From contig NZ_JBEQCS010000002.1 in assembly GCF_046054195.1 (NCBI RefSeq), forward strand, positions 431,003 through 495,002: a DNA stretch of 64,000 bases. Reading direction: 5' to 3'. Of the stretch, positions 1-8,901 are shown piece after piece. Positions within the stretch are counted from its first letter, which is position 1. Each line of letters begins with the position of its first letter. Source of the stretch: Celerinatantimonas sp046054195 (lineage in GTDB: Bacteria; Pseudomonadota; Gammaproteobacteria; Enterobacterales; Celerinatantimonadaceae). The notes under the pieces are model-generated. The model made no database searches. It saw only the letters and a list, made by a program, of their open reading frames with translations, and had not been told where the DNA came from. The translations under genes and the position numbers were made by a program.

Positions 1-1198
1 CTAAACAAGGGAAAGCTTGACCTTTAGCTAAATGAAATTGAGCAGATTTAAGCATCCGTTGTGGCAGTTTTTTACTGCCGTCCATAGCAATCTGCCAAGT
101 CCGATGATGCAGGTTCGGGTTTTCAAAACGCTCTAACAAAGAATCGGCATAGGCATTTAAATCAACGCTTTGAACACTAAGTGTTGGCACCTGTTCATTC
201 AGCATCAGTGCTTTTGCAGCTTTGCGATAATCATCATTCGCAACGCTTTGGGCAATAGTTTCGTAACCGCCTAAATAACCCAGATACGCCAAGAATGAGT
301 GGCTACCATTAAGCATTCGAAGTTTCATCTCTTCAAATGGCACCACATCCTCAACCAACTGTGCACCAACATTTTCCCATGCCGGGCGACCCGCCACAAA
401 ATGATCTTCTACCACCCACTGACGAAATGGTTCGCAGACAATGCTACATGGATCATTGAGGCCATCTAAAAGATCGGTCACTTGTTGATATGAATCATCT
501 GTCATTGCAGGCACAATGCGATCGACCATCGTGCATGGGAAAGTGACATTTTTCTCAATCCAAGTTGCCAAGTCAGCATCAATCACTTTGGCATAATCCA
601 ATACGACCTGCGCGACCACTTCACCATTGCCTTGAATGTTATCGCAAGACATCACAGTAAATGGTTTGAGACCAGCATCTTTGCGCATTTTAAGCGCTTT
701 AACGATATAACCAATCGCTGATTGAGGTTGATCAGGCGTTGCTAAATCGTGAGCAATCAAACTATTGTTCTGATCAAGATGGCCACTGGCATCGGCGCAA
801 TAACCTTTTTCAGTAATCGTCATTGAAACAATAGCGACTTCTTCGCTGGCTAATTTATTTAATACCGCATCAATGCCATCCAGGGATGGGTGCAGCGATT
901 CACAAACCGAACCACTGATGCGAGCTTGCGTTTCATGGGCGCCTTTTTCAACCACAGTGTAAAGATGGTCTTGAGCGCGCAACTTTTTAATCTGGTCTTC
1001 GCCACCAATCAGGTTAATTTCACATAATCCCCAATCAGTAGTTTCTTGATTGGCTAAATCACTCATGAACAGTCCCTGATGGGCACGGTGAAAAGCACCA
1101 AAGCCAAGGTGAACCCATTTAGGTTTTAACTGAGAGCGATCATAACTTGGGCGTTTCACGCCATCGGGTAATTCCGCATTTGCAATGGTTTCTTGCAT
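1..1198 (-). CDS. uxuB: UxuB-like D-mannonate oxidoreductase (mannitol dehydrogenase family), C-terminus beyond window
   Basis: The reading frame starts at an ATG (1198-1196) and runs off the left edge, so only about 399 N-terminal residues are visible. I see the N-terminal motif GFGAFHRAHQ (about residues 32-41), DRIVPA mid-protein, and KLRMLNGSHS, which carries the Lys, Asn and His spaced as in the active site of long-chain polyol dehydrogenases. UxuB reduces D-fructuronate to D-mannonate with NADH in the cytoplasm, the step before UxuA. Its start overlaps the stop of the upstream GH31 gene by one base (TAATG), so the two are probably translationally coupled. Assignment to UxuB rather than another family member (tagaturonate reductase, YeiQ-like) rests on the linked uxuA and UxuR-like gene. 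Confidence 0.78.
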   Translation of the reverse strand, partial: MQETIANAELPDGVKRPSYDRSQLKPKWVHLGFGAFHRAHQGLFMSDLANQETTDWGLCEINLIGGEDQIKKLRAQDHLYTVVEKGAHETQARISGSVCESLHPSLDGIDAVLNKLASEEVAIVSMTITEKGYCADASGHLDQNNSLIAHDLATPDQPQSAIGYIVKALKMRKDAGLKPFTVMSCDNIQGNGEVVAQVVLDYAKVIDADLATWIEKNVTFPCTMVDRIVPAMTDDSYQQVTDLLDGLNDPCSIVCEPFRQWVVEDHFVAGRPAWENVGAQLVEDVVPFEEMKLRMLNGSHSFLAYLGYLGGYETIAQSVANDDYRKAAKALMLNEQVPTLSVQSVDLNAYADSLLERFENPNLHHRTWQIAMDGSKKLPQRMLKSAQFHLAKGQAFPCL

Positions 1199-3603
1199 TA
1201 ATTTAGCTCCTGTTGAAGAGATGACAACGCGATTGCATCATCAACATGGTAAAGAGATTGGTTGATATAAACAGGGCGATGTTCCCCTGCTGGCAACATC
1301 AGTTCAATCGATTGGTAAGCAGGTTTAAACTGCCCAGTAGTTTTAATTGTAAGTTCAATTTTATCGAGGCTACTTTGCATATCGATGTGCAATTCAAGAA
1401 AATCGCCATCTTGGTAAGCAAAGCTTTGCCCATCATCATCAAATATCTCGCTCTGAGATTGGCCGCATCCTTGGTGAGGGAACACAGCCAACACACGCCG
1501 ATTTTCTAACTCACTCGCAAATCGGTGGCTTTCAGGGCTTTGTGCAATGACCGAGCCGGCGCGAGCTAAAAGCGGTAATGTTTCAAGCGGTGCAGCAACG
1601 CTAATACTCTGGCCACCGCTGTACCATTGGCCAGTATAAAAGTCATACCAACCATCGGCATCAGCTGGCAAATAAACACTGCGCTGGCGCTGATTTGGCT
1701 CAACCACAGAGGCCACTAACAAAGAGCTGCCCAGCAGAAAGTCGTCATTTTCAGCAAAAGTGTGTTCATCAAATTCATAATTATAGAAAGTCGGACGGAT
1801 CATCGGTTCATCATAACGATGTGCCCGCCAGAGCAAATTATAAAAGTACGGAGCTAAACGATATCGCAGCTCAATCGCACGGCGGATAATCGGAGTCACT
1901 TCTGGATACATCCAAGGTTCATTCACAGTGCCATCATCATTCCAAGAATGGATGGTAAAGCGCGGGTGCATCACACCATTTTGTACCCAACGAGCAAACA
2001 GTTCTGGGTCTGGTTTATCGCCAGCGAAACCGCCAACATCATGGCCGATGTTATAAAGGCCTGACAAGCTCATGCCCAGTCCCATTTTGATGTTATAACG
2101 CAGTGATTCCCAGTGAGTTAAGTTATCGCCACTCCAAGTTTGCACATAGCGGTTCATCCCAGGACAACCAGAGCGAGAAATCAAATAGGGGCGCAGTTTT
2201 GGATTAAACTGCTGCTGCGCTTCATAAGAAGAGCGCATCATTAAAAGTGGCAGCAAAGGCCGAATTAAACCGATCGGCAACGATTTGCCAAAGCCATAAC
2301 AACGCGCCCCACTATCCCAAATTTCAAACTCGTTATTATCGTTCCAAGTTGAATCAATCCCCTTCTCTAAAAGCTGCTGCGTCACCTGTTGCTGCCACCA
2401 GCTCACGGTAGCTGGATTGGTAAAATCAAGGTGCGAGCCAAACGCATCCCAGAACATTGACTGTTCCGGCTCATCGCTTTCAGAGTCTTGAATAAACAAC
2501 CCCTGCTCTTTTACCTGCTGGTACATGGGGTGGTCATTAAGCAGGCATGGCTTAATATTGGCAGCCAATTGCATATGCGCTTTGTGAAAATGTGCTGACA
2601 TGCCTTCAGGGTCCGGCACTTTGTCGTAGTTCCAGTTAAACACATAACGTTTGTCGCCAATGGAAGTGTAACCAGAGGACAATTGAAATGAGTCGCATGG
2701 AATTTGATAATCGCGGCAATGATCAATAAAACCTTCGAGCTGTTCTTGCGCATTATCAGCATCGGTATAACGCATCGTTGAGCCGCTATAACCCAAACTC
2801 CATTTCGGACCAAATGCCGTTCCACCAGTCATGTGAGTGTATTGTTCGGTAACACTGGCAATGGTTGGGCCATATATAAAGTAGTAATCAAGCTCACCAT
2901 CTTCAGCACGATAGCCGGAGAATTGGGCATGATAATTGTCTTTTTCATTGCCTAAATCGAACCAGCAACTAGCTAAGTTATCGTAAAATAATCCGAAACT
3001 TTGTCCCGCAGGCGTGCGAGTAATATAAAACGGAATATGTTTGTATAACGGGTCGGTCGTTTTAGCGCTATAACCCATCGCATCAAGGTTACGCATTTCA
3101 AAGCGACGGCCACAGCGGTTGAGCTCGCCGGCTTTTTCACCCAAGCCATAATAGCGAACATCTTTTTCGCGGTTGACGAAATGAGCCACTTGATGACTGC
3201 TCACGCCCAGCTGATACGCACTCGTTTTGCGATCACATAATAGTGGTTGCCACTGGCCAGTTGCCTCATCTTTACTTTCCCAGTTGAGATAAAGTGGCTG
3301 ATGAACGCTTAAACGCAGGCAGCTAGTTTGAATAACTAACGTATCTTCCTGCATTTGGCAGCTAAAATCAGGCAGCGAAAAGCCTTCACAATCAAACCGG
3401 TCTCGCCCAGAAAATGGGACATCCTGATTCGGTGCAATACTCCAAGTCGAAGGCATCTGAATTTCATTATTTTTAGTCAGCCAGACTCGAATAATATTTT
3501 CTTCTAACACGAACAGGTGCATGACATGTTTGCCATCACAGACCAGTTGAATATGATTATCTTGTTGTTGGCTCAACTGCCAGTTTTTAATTGTTTTCAT
3601 CAA
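1198..3603 (-). CDS. GH31 family alpha-glycosidase, cytoplasmic
   Basis: An 801-residue glycoside hydrolase of family 31 (alpha-glucosidase/alpha-xylosidase type). The WNDNNE motif near residue 420 holds the nucleophile Asp, and RSGCPGMNRYVQTWSGDN near residue 480 holds the acid/base Asp. An N-terminal beta-sandwich and C-terminal beta domains flank the barrel as usual. There is no signal peptide, so it should act in the cytoplasm on an imported glycoside. It lies between the TRAP membrane subunits (12 bases upstream) and the UxuB-like gene it overlaps. The context suggests it releases a uronic acid, or a sugar attached to one, from a disaccharide brought in by the TRAP system. That substrate is inference; the family call is firm. 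Confidence 0.87.
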   Translation of the reverse strand: MMKTIKNWQLSQQQDNHIQLVCDGKHVMHLFVLEENIIRVWLTKNNEIQMPSTWSIAPNQDVPFSGRDRFDCEGFSLPDFSCQMQEDTLVIQTSCLRLSVHQPLYLNWESKDEATGQWQPLLCDRKTSAYQLGVSSHQVAHFVNREKDVRYYGLGEKAGELNRCGRRFEMRNLDAMGYSAKTTDPLYKHIPFYITRTPAGQSFGLFYDNLASCWFDLGNEKDNYHAQFSGYRAEDGELDYYFIYGPTIASVTEQYTHMTGGTAFGPKWSLGYSGSTMRYTDADNAQEQLEGFIDHCRDYQIPCDSFQLSSGYTSIGDKRYVFNWNYDKVPDPEGMSAHFHKAHMQLAANIKPCLLNDHPMYQQVKEQGLFIQDSESDEPEQSMFWDAFGSHLDFTNPATVSWWQQQVTQQLLEKGIDSTWNDNNEFEIWDSGARCYGFGKSLPIGLIRPLLPLLMMRSSYEAQQQFNPKLRPYLISRSGCPGMNRYVQTWSGDNLTHWESLRYNIKMGLGMSLSGLYNIGHDVGGFAGDKPDPELFARWVQNGVMHPRFTIHSWNDDGTVNEPWMYPEVTPIIRRAIELRYRLAPYFYNLLWRAHRYDEPMIRPTFYNYEFDEHTFAENDDFLLGSSLLVASVVEPNQRQRSVYLPADADGWYDFYTGQWYSGGQSISVAAPLETLPLLARAGSVIAQSPESHRFASELENRRVLAVFPHQGCGQSQSEIFDDDGQSFAYQDGDFLELHIDMQSSLDKIELTIKTTGQFKPAYQSIELMLPAGEHRPVYINQSLYHVDDAIALSSLQQELN

Positions 3604-3615
3604 AAATCCCCGAAA

Positions 3616-4926
3616 TTAATAACCTAATAACTCATGCGGTAAAAACAGACTGATTTGCGGTATAAACGTTACTAACATCAATGCCACCACTAACACCGCA
3701 TAAAAAGGCAACATCGGTTTAATGACTTTATCAATGGCAACTTTACTAACAGAACAACCGATGAACAGCGCACTGCCAACTGGAGGAGTACAGATACCGA
3801 TACATAGGTTAAATGTCATGATAATGCCAAAGTGAACCGGATCGATACCAATGTCACTGGCAATTGGTAAGAAAATAGGCGTAAAGATTAATAGCGCTGG
3901 AGTCATATCCATAAAGACGCCCACAACTAACAAGATGATGTTAATCATGAACATAATAACCAATGGGTTTTGCGAAACTGCATTTAAAGCATCGCTAATC
4001 ATGTATGGGATATCGCCATTAGCCATCGCCCAAGACATCCCCATCGAGGTACCAACCAGCAACAATACGATTGAAGTGGTGACCGCTGACTCAAGGATAA
4101 TTTTAGGCAAGTCGCAAATTTTCACTTCCCGATAGATCCCCACCGCCAAAATTAAGGTGTAAACCACAGCAACTGCCGATGCTTCTGTTGCGGTAAAAAT
4201 CCCAGCAATAATCCCACCAATAATGATGAAAATTAAAAACAGCGAAGGCACAGCATCCAATGTGCAATGGATAAACATCGCAACGGTTGGCTTTTCAGAA
4301 ACTGGATAACCACGGCGTTTGGCGAGGTAACCTGCCATGAGCATCAAACTGCCACCCATTAAAATCCCTGGCAGATAGCCGGCTAAAAACAGCGCAGCAA
4401 TCGAAGTCCCGCCGGAGACCAGTGAATACACAATAAATGTATTACTAGGTGGGATCAGCAACCCAGTTGGGCAAGAAGCAATATTAACCGCCGCTGAAAA
4501 CGACTCATCATAGCCTTCCTTTTTCTGAATTGGAGCCATCGTGCCGCCCACAGCAGCAGCTGCCGCAACTGCCGAGCCAGAAATAGAACCAAACATCATA
4601 TTGGCCAATACATTGCAATGAGCCAGAGAGCCAGGTAAGCGCCCTCCTAAAACCTTGGCAAAGTTAATCAGCCGCAGCGCAATTCCTCCTTGGTTCATAA
4701 TGTTGCCAGCCAAAATGAAAAACGGAATTGCGAGCAAAGAGAAGCTGTCTAATCCGGAAGCCATTTTTTGGGAAACCACCGTAATGGCCGGATCGAGTGG
4801 AAGAGATAATAAAATTGTCGCCAAAGATGACAACCCGATTGCATAAGAGACTGGAATACCAATCACCAGCATCACAGCAAAACTGCCGAATAATGTTAAA
4901 ATAACCTGCCAATCCATGAGCGCCAC
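3616..4926 (-). CDS. dctM: TRAP transporter large permease subunit DctM
   Basis: A 436-residue, very hydrophobic protein of about 12 membrane helices, typical of the DctM/SiaM large subunit of tripartite ATP-independent periplasmic transporters. Family features include the GIPVSYAIGLSS region near the start, FILAGNIMNQGGIALRLINFA, and the glycine-rich NPLVIMFMINIILLVVGVFMD and NLCIGICTPPVGSALFIG segments. It forms the Na+-driven translocation channel, with DctQ (2 bases upstream) as its small membrane partner and the divergent DctP as binding protein. Linkage to uxuA, uxuB and a UxuR-like regulator points to a uronate or uronide as substrate. Confidence 0.92.
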   Translation of the reverse strand: MALMDWQVILTLFGSFAVMLVIGIPVSYAIGLSSLATILLSLPLDPAITVVSQKMASGLDSFSLLAIPFFILAGNIMNQGGIALRLINFAKVLGGRLPGSLAHCNVLANMMFGSISGSAVAAAAAVGGTMAPIQKKEGYDESFSAAVNIASCPTGLLIPPSNTFIVYSLVSGGTSIAALFLAGYLPGILMGGSLMLMAGYLAKRRGYPVSEKPTVAMFIHCTLDAVPSLFLIFIIIGGIIAGIFTATEASAVAVVYTLILAVGIYREVKICDLPKIILESAVTTSIVLLLVGTSMGMSWAMANGDIPYMISDALNAVSQNPLVIMFMINIILLVVGVFMDMTPALLIFTPIFLPIASDIGIDPVHFGIIMTFNLCIGICTPPVGSALFIGCSVSKVAIDKVIKPMLPFYAVLVVALMLVTFIPQISLFLPHELLGY

Positions 4927-4928
4927 CT

Positions 4929-5468
4929 TTAGTTTTTATCGAGAACGTTTGAATGATGTTTTGTACTTTCAATGTTCTTTGCCGGAGCGAACAACACTTG
5001 AAGTTTTTCGTAACCAAAAACAATGCTGTAAAAAATCATCATGACGCCACTAAATGGAATAGCCAGATAGACATATCCCATCTGAACTCCCAGAGCAGGA
5101 GATACCTGTCCAGTCTGCAATGTTCTTAGCATTAAACCACCACCGCCATAGACCATGACCAGCGCACAAAAAACTGCAATAGCAATTTGGATGACCAATT
5201 GCGAAAAAGCTTTACGCCGTCCTTGCAACTTCATCGTTAATAAATCAATCGCCAGATGACGCTGTTTACCTGTGGTATAGGCCGCTCCAATTAAGCCAAC
5301 CCATATGAAAAGAAAACGTGCTAATTCGTCCGTAAACGTGCTTGGCGTTCCCAAAACATATCGAGAGAAAACCTGCCAGCACACGCACACCACTAATAAA
5401 CACGAAATGAGTACTGTCAAAAATGCCAACAATTTATCGACAGTTTTGACTAATCTATCTTTCAACAT
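4929..5468 (-). CDS. dctQ: TRAP transporter small permease subunit DctQ
   Basis: A 179-residue protein with four predicted membrane helices and the family hallmark GTPSTFTDELARFLFIWVGL (about residues 38-57), followed by the conserved HLAIDLLTMKL. DctQ pairs with DctM in the inner membrane. It is the first gene of the leftward operon dctQ-dctM-GH31-uxuB. Its upstream region (5469-5805) is shared with the rightward operon starting at dctP and contains palindromes that may bind the adjacent GntR regulator. Confidence 0.91.
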   Translation of the reverse strand: MLKDRLVKTVDKLLAFLTVLISCLLVVCVCWQVFSRYVLGTPSTFTDELARFLFIWVGLIGAAYTTGKQRHLAIDLLTMKLQGRRKAFSQLVIQIAIAVFCALVMVYGGGGLMLRTLQTGQVSPALGVQMGYVYLAIPFSGVMMIFYSIVFGYEKLQVLFAPAKNIESTKHHSNVLDKN

Positions 5469-5489
5469 ATCTCAACCCACTCGCCCAAA

Positions 5490-5503
5490 AAGGTTAACCA
5501 AAT
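5490..5503. promoter_or_regulatory. Candidate GntR operator, copy 1
   Basis: The palindrome core GGTTAACC lies in AAGGTTAACCAAAT, 22 bases before the dctQ start. The same core recurs at 5654-5669 in this divergent intergenic region. UxuR/ExuR operators are known as TTGG-centre-CCAA palindromes, so this is a plausible site for the regulator encoded at 6868. No binding data; inferred from symmetry and position. Confidence 0.45.
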
Positions 5504-5593
5504 CTGATAAAAAATAATCAGATACTTCTTTCGAGCTAGACGGTATGAAATTGTTCAACAGATTTAAGTGATTGAAGTCACAATTACTTTCAT

Positions 5594-5609
5594 ATTGGTT
5601 TAACGATTT
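5594..5609. promoter_or_regulatory. Candidate weak GntR operator (degenerate)
   Basis: ATTGGTTTAACGATTT resembles the TTGGTTAACCAA palindrome with one inserted base and one mismatch. It lies between two better copies in the same intergenic region and may be an auxiliary site or chance. Confidence 0.25.
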
Positions 5610-5653
5610 CTCAATAATGAGCTGTAGATCCAACTATACAATAATATTGGTTG

Positions 5654-5669
5654 ACTGGTTAACCAATTT
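5654..5669. promoter_or_regulatory. Candidate GntR operator, copy 2
   Basis: ACTGGTTAACCAATTT contains the perfect palindrome TGGTTAACCA, and TTGG also occurs just upstream. It sits about 135 bases before the dctP start and 185 before dctQ, so one regulator dimer could control both directions. The fit to the UxuR/ExuR operator form is from established knowledge; occupancy is inferred. Confidence 0.5.
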
Positions 5670-5805
5670 CTACATAGCATTTGCTTGCGGTCAATAAAAG
5701 AGATGATACTCACGCGGCTAGCCGAATCGGATGTCGGCTTAGTACAAGTGATGATATGGCTAAGGCCATGGTCGAACTTAAAAATTACAAAGATAGGATA
5801 CCTGT

Positions 5806-6789
5806 ATGACTACGCAAAAACTGATGTTTAAACTGCTCACAGCGACAGCACTCATTGGATTATCAACCTCCAGCTATGCCATTACTCTCAAGCTCAGTCA
5901 TAACCAAAACCGAACCCATCCAGTGCATAAAGCAATGCTGTATATGGCCAAAGAAGCGGCTAAATATTCCGATGGAGACTTAAAAATTCGCGTTTATCCT
6001 AATGCTCAACTGGGCACTCAGCGTGAATCATTAGAACTGGTACAAAACGGCGCGTTAGCCATGGCTAAATCAAATGCAGCGGAGCTTGAGTCATTTGATA
6101 AAGAATATAAAGCATTCAGTATGCCGTATCTGTTTAAAAACCGAGAACAGTTCTATAAAGTGCTACAGAGTGAAATTGGTCAGCAGATTTTGCAGTCATC
6201 TAAAGCGCAAGGATTTATCGGGCTTACTTATTATGATGCAGGTTCACGTAGTTTTTATGCGAAAAAACCAATTAACAGCCCAGCGGATCTGAAAGGCATG
6301 AAAATTCGCGTTCAGCCAAGTCCAACCGCAGTAAGGATGATTCAGCTGTTAGGCGGCAATCCAACCCCACTAGCCTTTGGTGAGCTCTATACCGCACTGC
6401 AACAAGGGGTTGTCGATGCGGCAGAAAACAACGTAACGGCATTGACGATTAGCCGTCATGGCGAAGTTGCTAAATACTATAGTATGGATCAACACGCGAT
6501 GATTCCAGATGTGTTAGTTATCTCAACGAAAGTGTGGAATAAGCTGCCCCCTAAAGATCAAAAAGCACTGAAAAAAGCGGCGGATGAATCCATGCTAAAA
6601 ATGAAAGACTTATGGGCAAAAGAAGCGCAGAAAGCCATCGACAAAGCAAAAAGTTCAATGGGTGTTAAATTTATCAAAGTTGATAAAGCCCCGTTTAAAC
6701 AGGCAGTTCAACCAATGTACCAAGAACTTAAACAAAATGATCCACAGCTGTATAAATTGGTTGACCAAATAGAGCAATCTCAGCAATAA
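5806..6789 (+). CDS. dctP: TRAP transporter substrate-binding protein DctP
   Basis: A 327-residue periplasmic protein with a signal peptide ending near residue 25 (SYA-ITLKL). It then has the DctP/TeaA-family fold: KLSHNQN at the start of the mature protein and MKIRVQPSPTAVRMIQLLGG (about residues 165-184), where the conserved Arg binds the ligand carboxylate. FGELYTALQQGVVDAAENN follows, also typical. It captures an acidic sugar and delivers it to DctQM. It is transcribed away from dctQM, which is a less common split of TRAP subunits, and leads the operon dctP-gntR-uxuA. A good ribosome site (AGATAGGA) precedes the ATG. Confidence 0.92.
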   Translation: MTTQKLMFKLLTATALIGLSTSSYAITLKLSHNQNRTHPVHKAMLYMAKEAAKYSDGDLKIRVYPNAQLGTQRESLELVQNGALAMAKSNAAELESFDKEYKAFSMPYLFKNREQFYKVLQSEIGQQILQSSKAQGFIGLTYYDAGSRSFYAKKPINSPADLKGMKIRVQPSPTAVRMIQLLGGNPTPLAFGELYTALQQGVVDAAENNVTALTISRHGEVAKYYSMDQHAMIPDVLVISTKVWNKLPPKDQKALKKAADESMLKMKDLWAKEAQKAIDKAKSSMGVKFIKVDKAPFKQAVQPMYQELKQNDPQLYKLVDQIEQSQQ

Positions 6790-6867
6790 TTATTCTTAAT
6801 GTATGTTGTGCAGCCATTTTGTCCGTATGGGTTTCGCACAAACCAACAGGATAGAAGACAGGTTAAT

Positions 6868-7638
6868 ATGTTACCCAAAGAACCAAAACGACAATATCAG
6901 ACAATTGGTCTGAAACTGCACAGCTTAATTGCACAAGGAACCTACGAGGTAGGCGAGCGCCTACCTCCAGAGCGGGAAATAGCGCTCTTATACGGCGTCA
7001 ATCGGGCGGTTGTTCGTGAAGCTCTGATTATGCTAGAGCTTGAAGAATTAATTGAAATTCGCAAGGGTTCAGGAATTTATGTTATCGCCAAACCAGAACC
7101 TCAAGATCAACAGCAAGACAGTTTAGACAATCAATCAAAAACAGATGATATCGGGCCTTTTGAATATCTTCAGGCTCGTCAGTTATTTGAAAGTCAACTG
7201 GCTGAACTGGCAGCTCTGCAGGTCACCAAAAACGATATCAAAGCGATGAATCAGGCTCTGATAAGCGAACAACAGGCTCTTGCCAGTGGTGATAGTAGTT
7301 ATGATGGCGATAAAAGTTTCCATCTAGCCATTGCCAAAGCCACACAGAATAGTCTTCTTGAAGATATGCTTGAAGCTTTATGGGTACGCCGGGTTAATAG
7401 TCCAATGTGGAAGAAATTACATAGCCACATTATTAACCAAAGTTATCGACAAGAATGGCTGGGCGATCATCAGAAAATTTTAACAGCTATCAAGATGAAG
7501 AACCCGCAGGAAGCCAAAGAAGCGATGTGGCAGCATATAGAAAACGTCAAACAACGGTTATTTGAACTGTCCGATGTCAATGACCCCGAATTTGACGGCT
7601 ACTTGTTTGATTCCGCCCCATTAAAAGTGCAGCAGTAA
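6868..7638 (+). CDS. UxuR/ExuR-like GntR-family regulator (FCD domain)
   Basis: A 256-residue FadR-type GntR repressor. The N-terminal winged helix (RLPPEREIALLYGVNRAVVR) is followed by an all-helical FCD ligand domain with metal-binding histidines. The reading frame is open further upstream to 6799, but the ATG at 6868 has a ribosome site (AGACAGG) and begins MLPKEPKRQYQTIGLKLHSL, matching UxuR/ExuR proteins, so I choose it. It lies between dctP and uxuA and probably represses both divergent operons until a uronate or its derivative binds, acting at the TTGGTTAACCAA-type sites at 5490-5669. Confidence 0.88.
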   Translation: MLPKEPKRQYQTIGLKLHSLIAQGTYEVGERLPPEREIALLYGVNRAVVREALIMLELEELIEIRKGSGIYVIAKPEPQDQQQDSLDNQSKTDDIGPFEYLQARQLFESQLAELAALQVTKNDIKAMNQALISEQQALASGDSSYDGDKSFHLAIAKATQNSLLEDMLEALWVRRVNSPMWKKLHSHIINQSYRQEWLGDHQKILTAIKMKNPQEAKEAMWQHIENVKQRLFELSDVNDPEFDGYLFDSAPLKVQQ

Positions 7639-7662
7639 AAAATAACCAACAGAGAGATTTTT

Positions 7663-8841
7663 ATGGAACATACATGGCGCTGGTACGGGCCTAACGACCC
7701 AGTAACTTTAAGCGATATTAAACAGACAGGAGCCACCGGGATCGTGAATGCATTGCACCATATTCCCAATGGTGAAGTATGGAGCGTTGAAGAGATTGAA
7801 AAACGCAAAGCCCTGATAGAAGAAGCAGGTTTAACTTGGTCTGTGGTTGAAAGTGTCCCGGTACACGAAGAAATTAAAACCCATACAGGCAACTATCAAA
7901 CTTGGATTGATAACTATAAACAAAGCCTTGTTAACTTAGCCAAATGTGGCATCGATACCGTTTGCTATAACTTTATGCCAGTGCTGGACTGGACTCGTAC
8001 TGATTTGGCTTACCGTCTGCCAGATGGCTCTTGTGCTCTGCGTTTTGATCAGATTGCTTTCGCTGCATTTGAAATGCATATCTTAAAACGCCCAGGTGCC
8101 CAAGCTGATTACAGCGAATCAGAACAAGCTCAGGCCAAAACCTATTTTGAAAACATGAGCCAAGCGGACATCGATAAACTCACCGCGAATATTATCGCTG
8201 GTTTACCGGGCGCAGAAGAAGGCTATACGCTTGAAGAGTTTCAAAAACAACTAGACCGCTATAAAGATATCGATAAACAGGCGCTTCGCGAAAACATGCG
8301 CGACTTTTTATCCCAACTAATGCCTGTGTGTGAACAATATGGTTTGAAACTGGCCGTTCACCCAGACGATCCACCACGCCCTATTTTAGGCTTGCCGCGC
8401 ATCGTCTCTACTATCGAAGATATGCAGTGGCTAACTGAAGCGGTTCCAAGTTTAAGCAATGGCTTTACCATGTGTACCGGTTCATACGGCGTGCGTGCTG
8501 ATAATGATTTAGTAAATATGATCAATAAATTTTCTGATCGCATCTACTTTATTCATTTACGCTCAACCCAACGCGAAGAAAATCCGAAAAGCTTCCATGA
8601 AGCATCGCATTTAGAAGGTGACGTCAACATGATTGGTGTCATGAGCGCGCTGCTCAAAGAGGAAAAACGTCGCGATCAAACCGGTGATACTCGACTGATT
8701 CCAATGCGCCCAGATCATGGCCATCAAATGCTTGATGACCTAAATAAACAAACAAACCCTGGTTATTCATGTATTGGTCGCATGAAAGGGCTTGCAGAGC
8801 TCAGCGGTATGGAACTGGCTCTTAAACAGTTAATGGATTAA
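7663..8841 (+). CDS. uxuA: Mannonate dehydratase UxuA
   Basis: A 392-residue protein, about the length of E. coli UxuA. It begins MEHTWRWYGPNDPVTLSDIK and includes the family signatures AVHPDDPP, MCTGSYG and FIHLRSTQRE, and a C-terminal RPDHGHQML, with metal-coordinating His, Cys and Asp. It converts D-mannonate to 2-keto-3-deoxygluconate in the cytoplasm. It is the last gene of the dctP operon, 24 bases after the regulator, and is followed by a strong terminator. Kdg kinase and aldolase are not in this window. Confidence 0.96.
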   Translation: MEHTWRWYGPNDPVTLSDIKQTGATGIVNALHHIPNGEVWSVEEIEKRKALIEEAGLTWSVVESVPVHEEIKTHTGNYQTWIDNYKQSLVNLAKCGIDTVCYNFMPVLDWTRTDLAYRLPDGSCALRFDQIAFAAFEMHILKRPGAQADYSESEQAQAKTYFENMSQADIDKLTANIIAGLPGAEEGYTLEEFQKQLDRYKDIDKQALRENMRDFLSQLMPVCEQYGLKLAVHPDDPPRPILGLPRIVSTIEDMQWLTEAVPSLSNGFTMCTGSYGVRADNDLVNMINKFSDRIYFIHLRSTQREENPKSFHEASHLEGDVNMIGVMSALLKEEKRRDQTGDTRLIPMRPDHGHQMLDDLNKQTNPGYSCIGRMKGLAELSGMELALKQLMD

Positions 8842-8866
8842 TAGCAGTATTTGTAAAGGTAAAAGC

Positions 8867-8899
8867 GCGGCCTATTGCATCACAATAGGCCGCTTTTTT
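8867..8899. terminator. Bidirectional terminator between uxuA and the esterase
   Basis: A perfect 11-bp stem GCGGCCTATTG / CAATAGGCCGC with a 5-base loop is followed by six T on the plus strand and preceded by AAAA. It sits between the convergent stops of uxuA and the carboxylesterase gene and could serve both. Confidence 0.88.
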
Positions 8900-8901
8900 A
8901 T

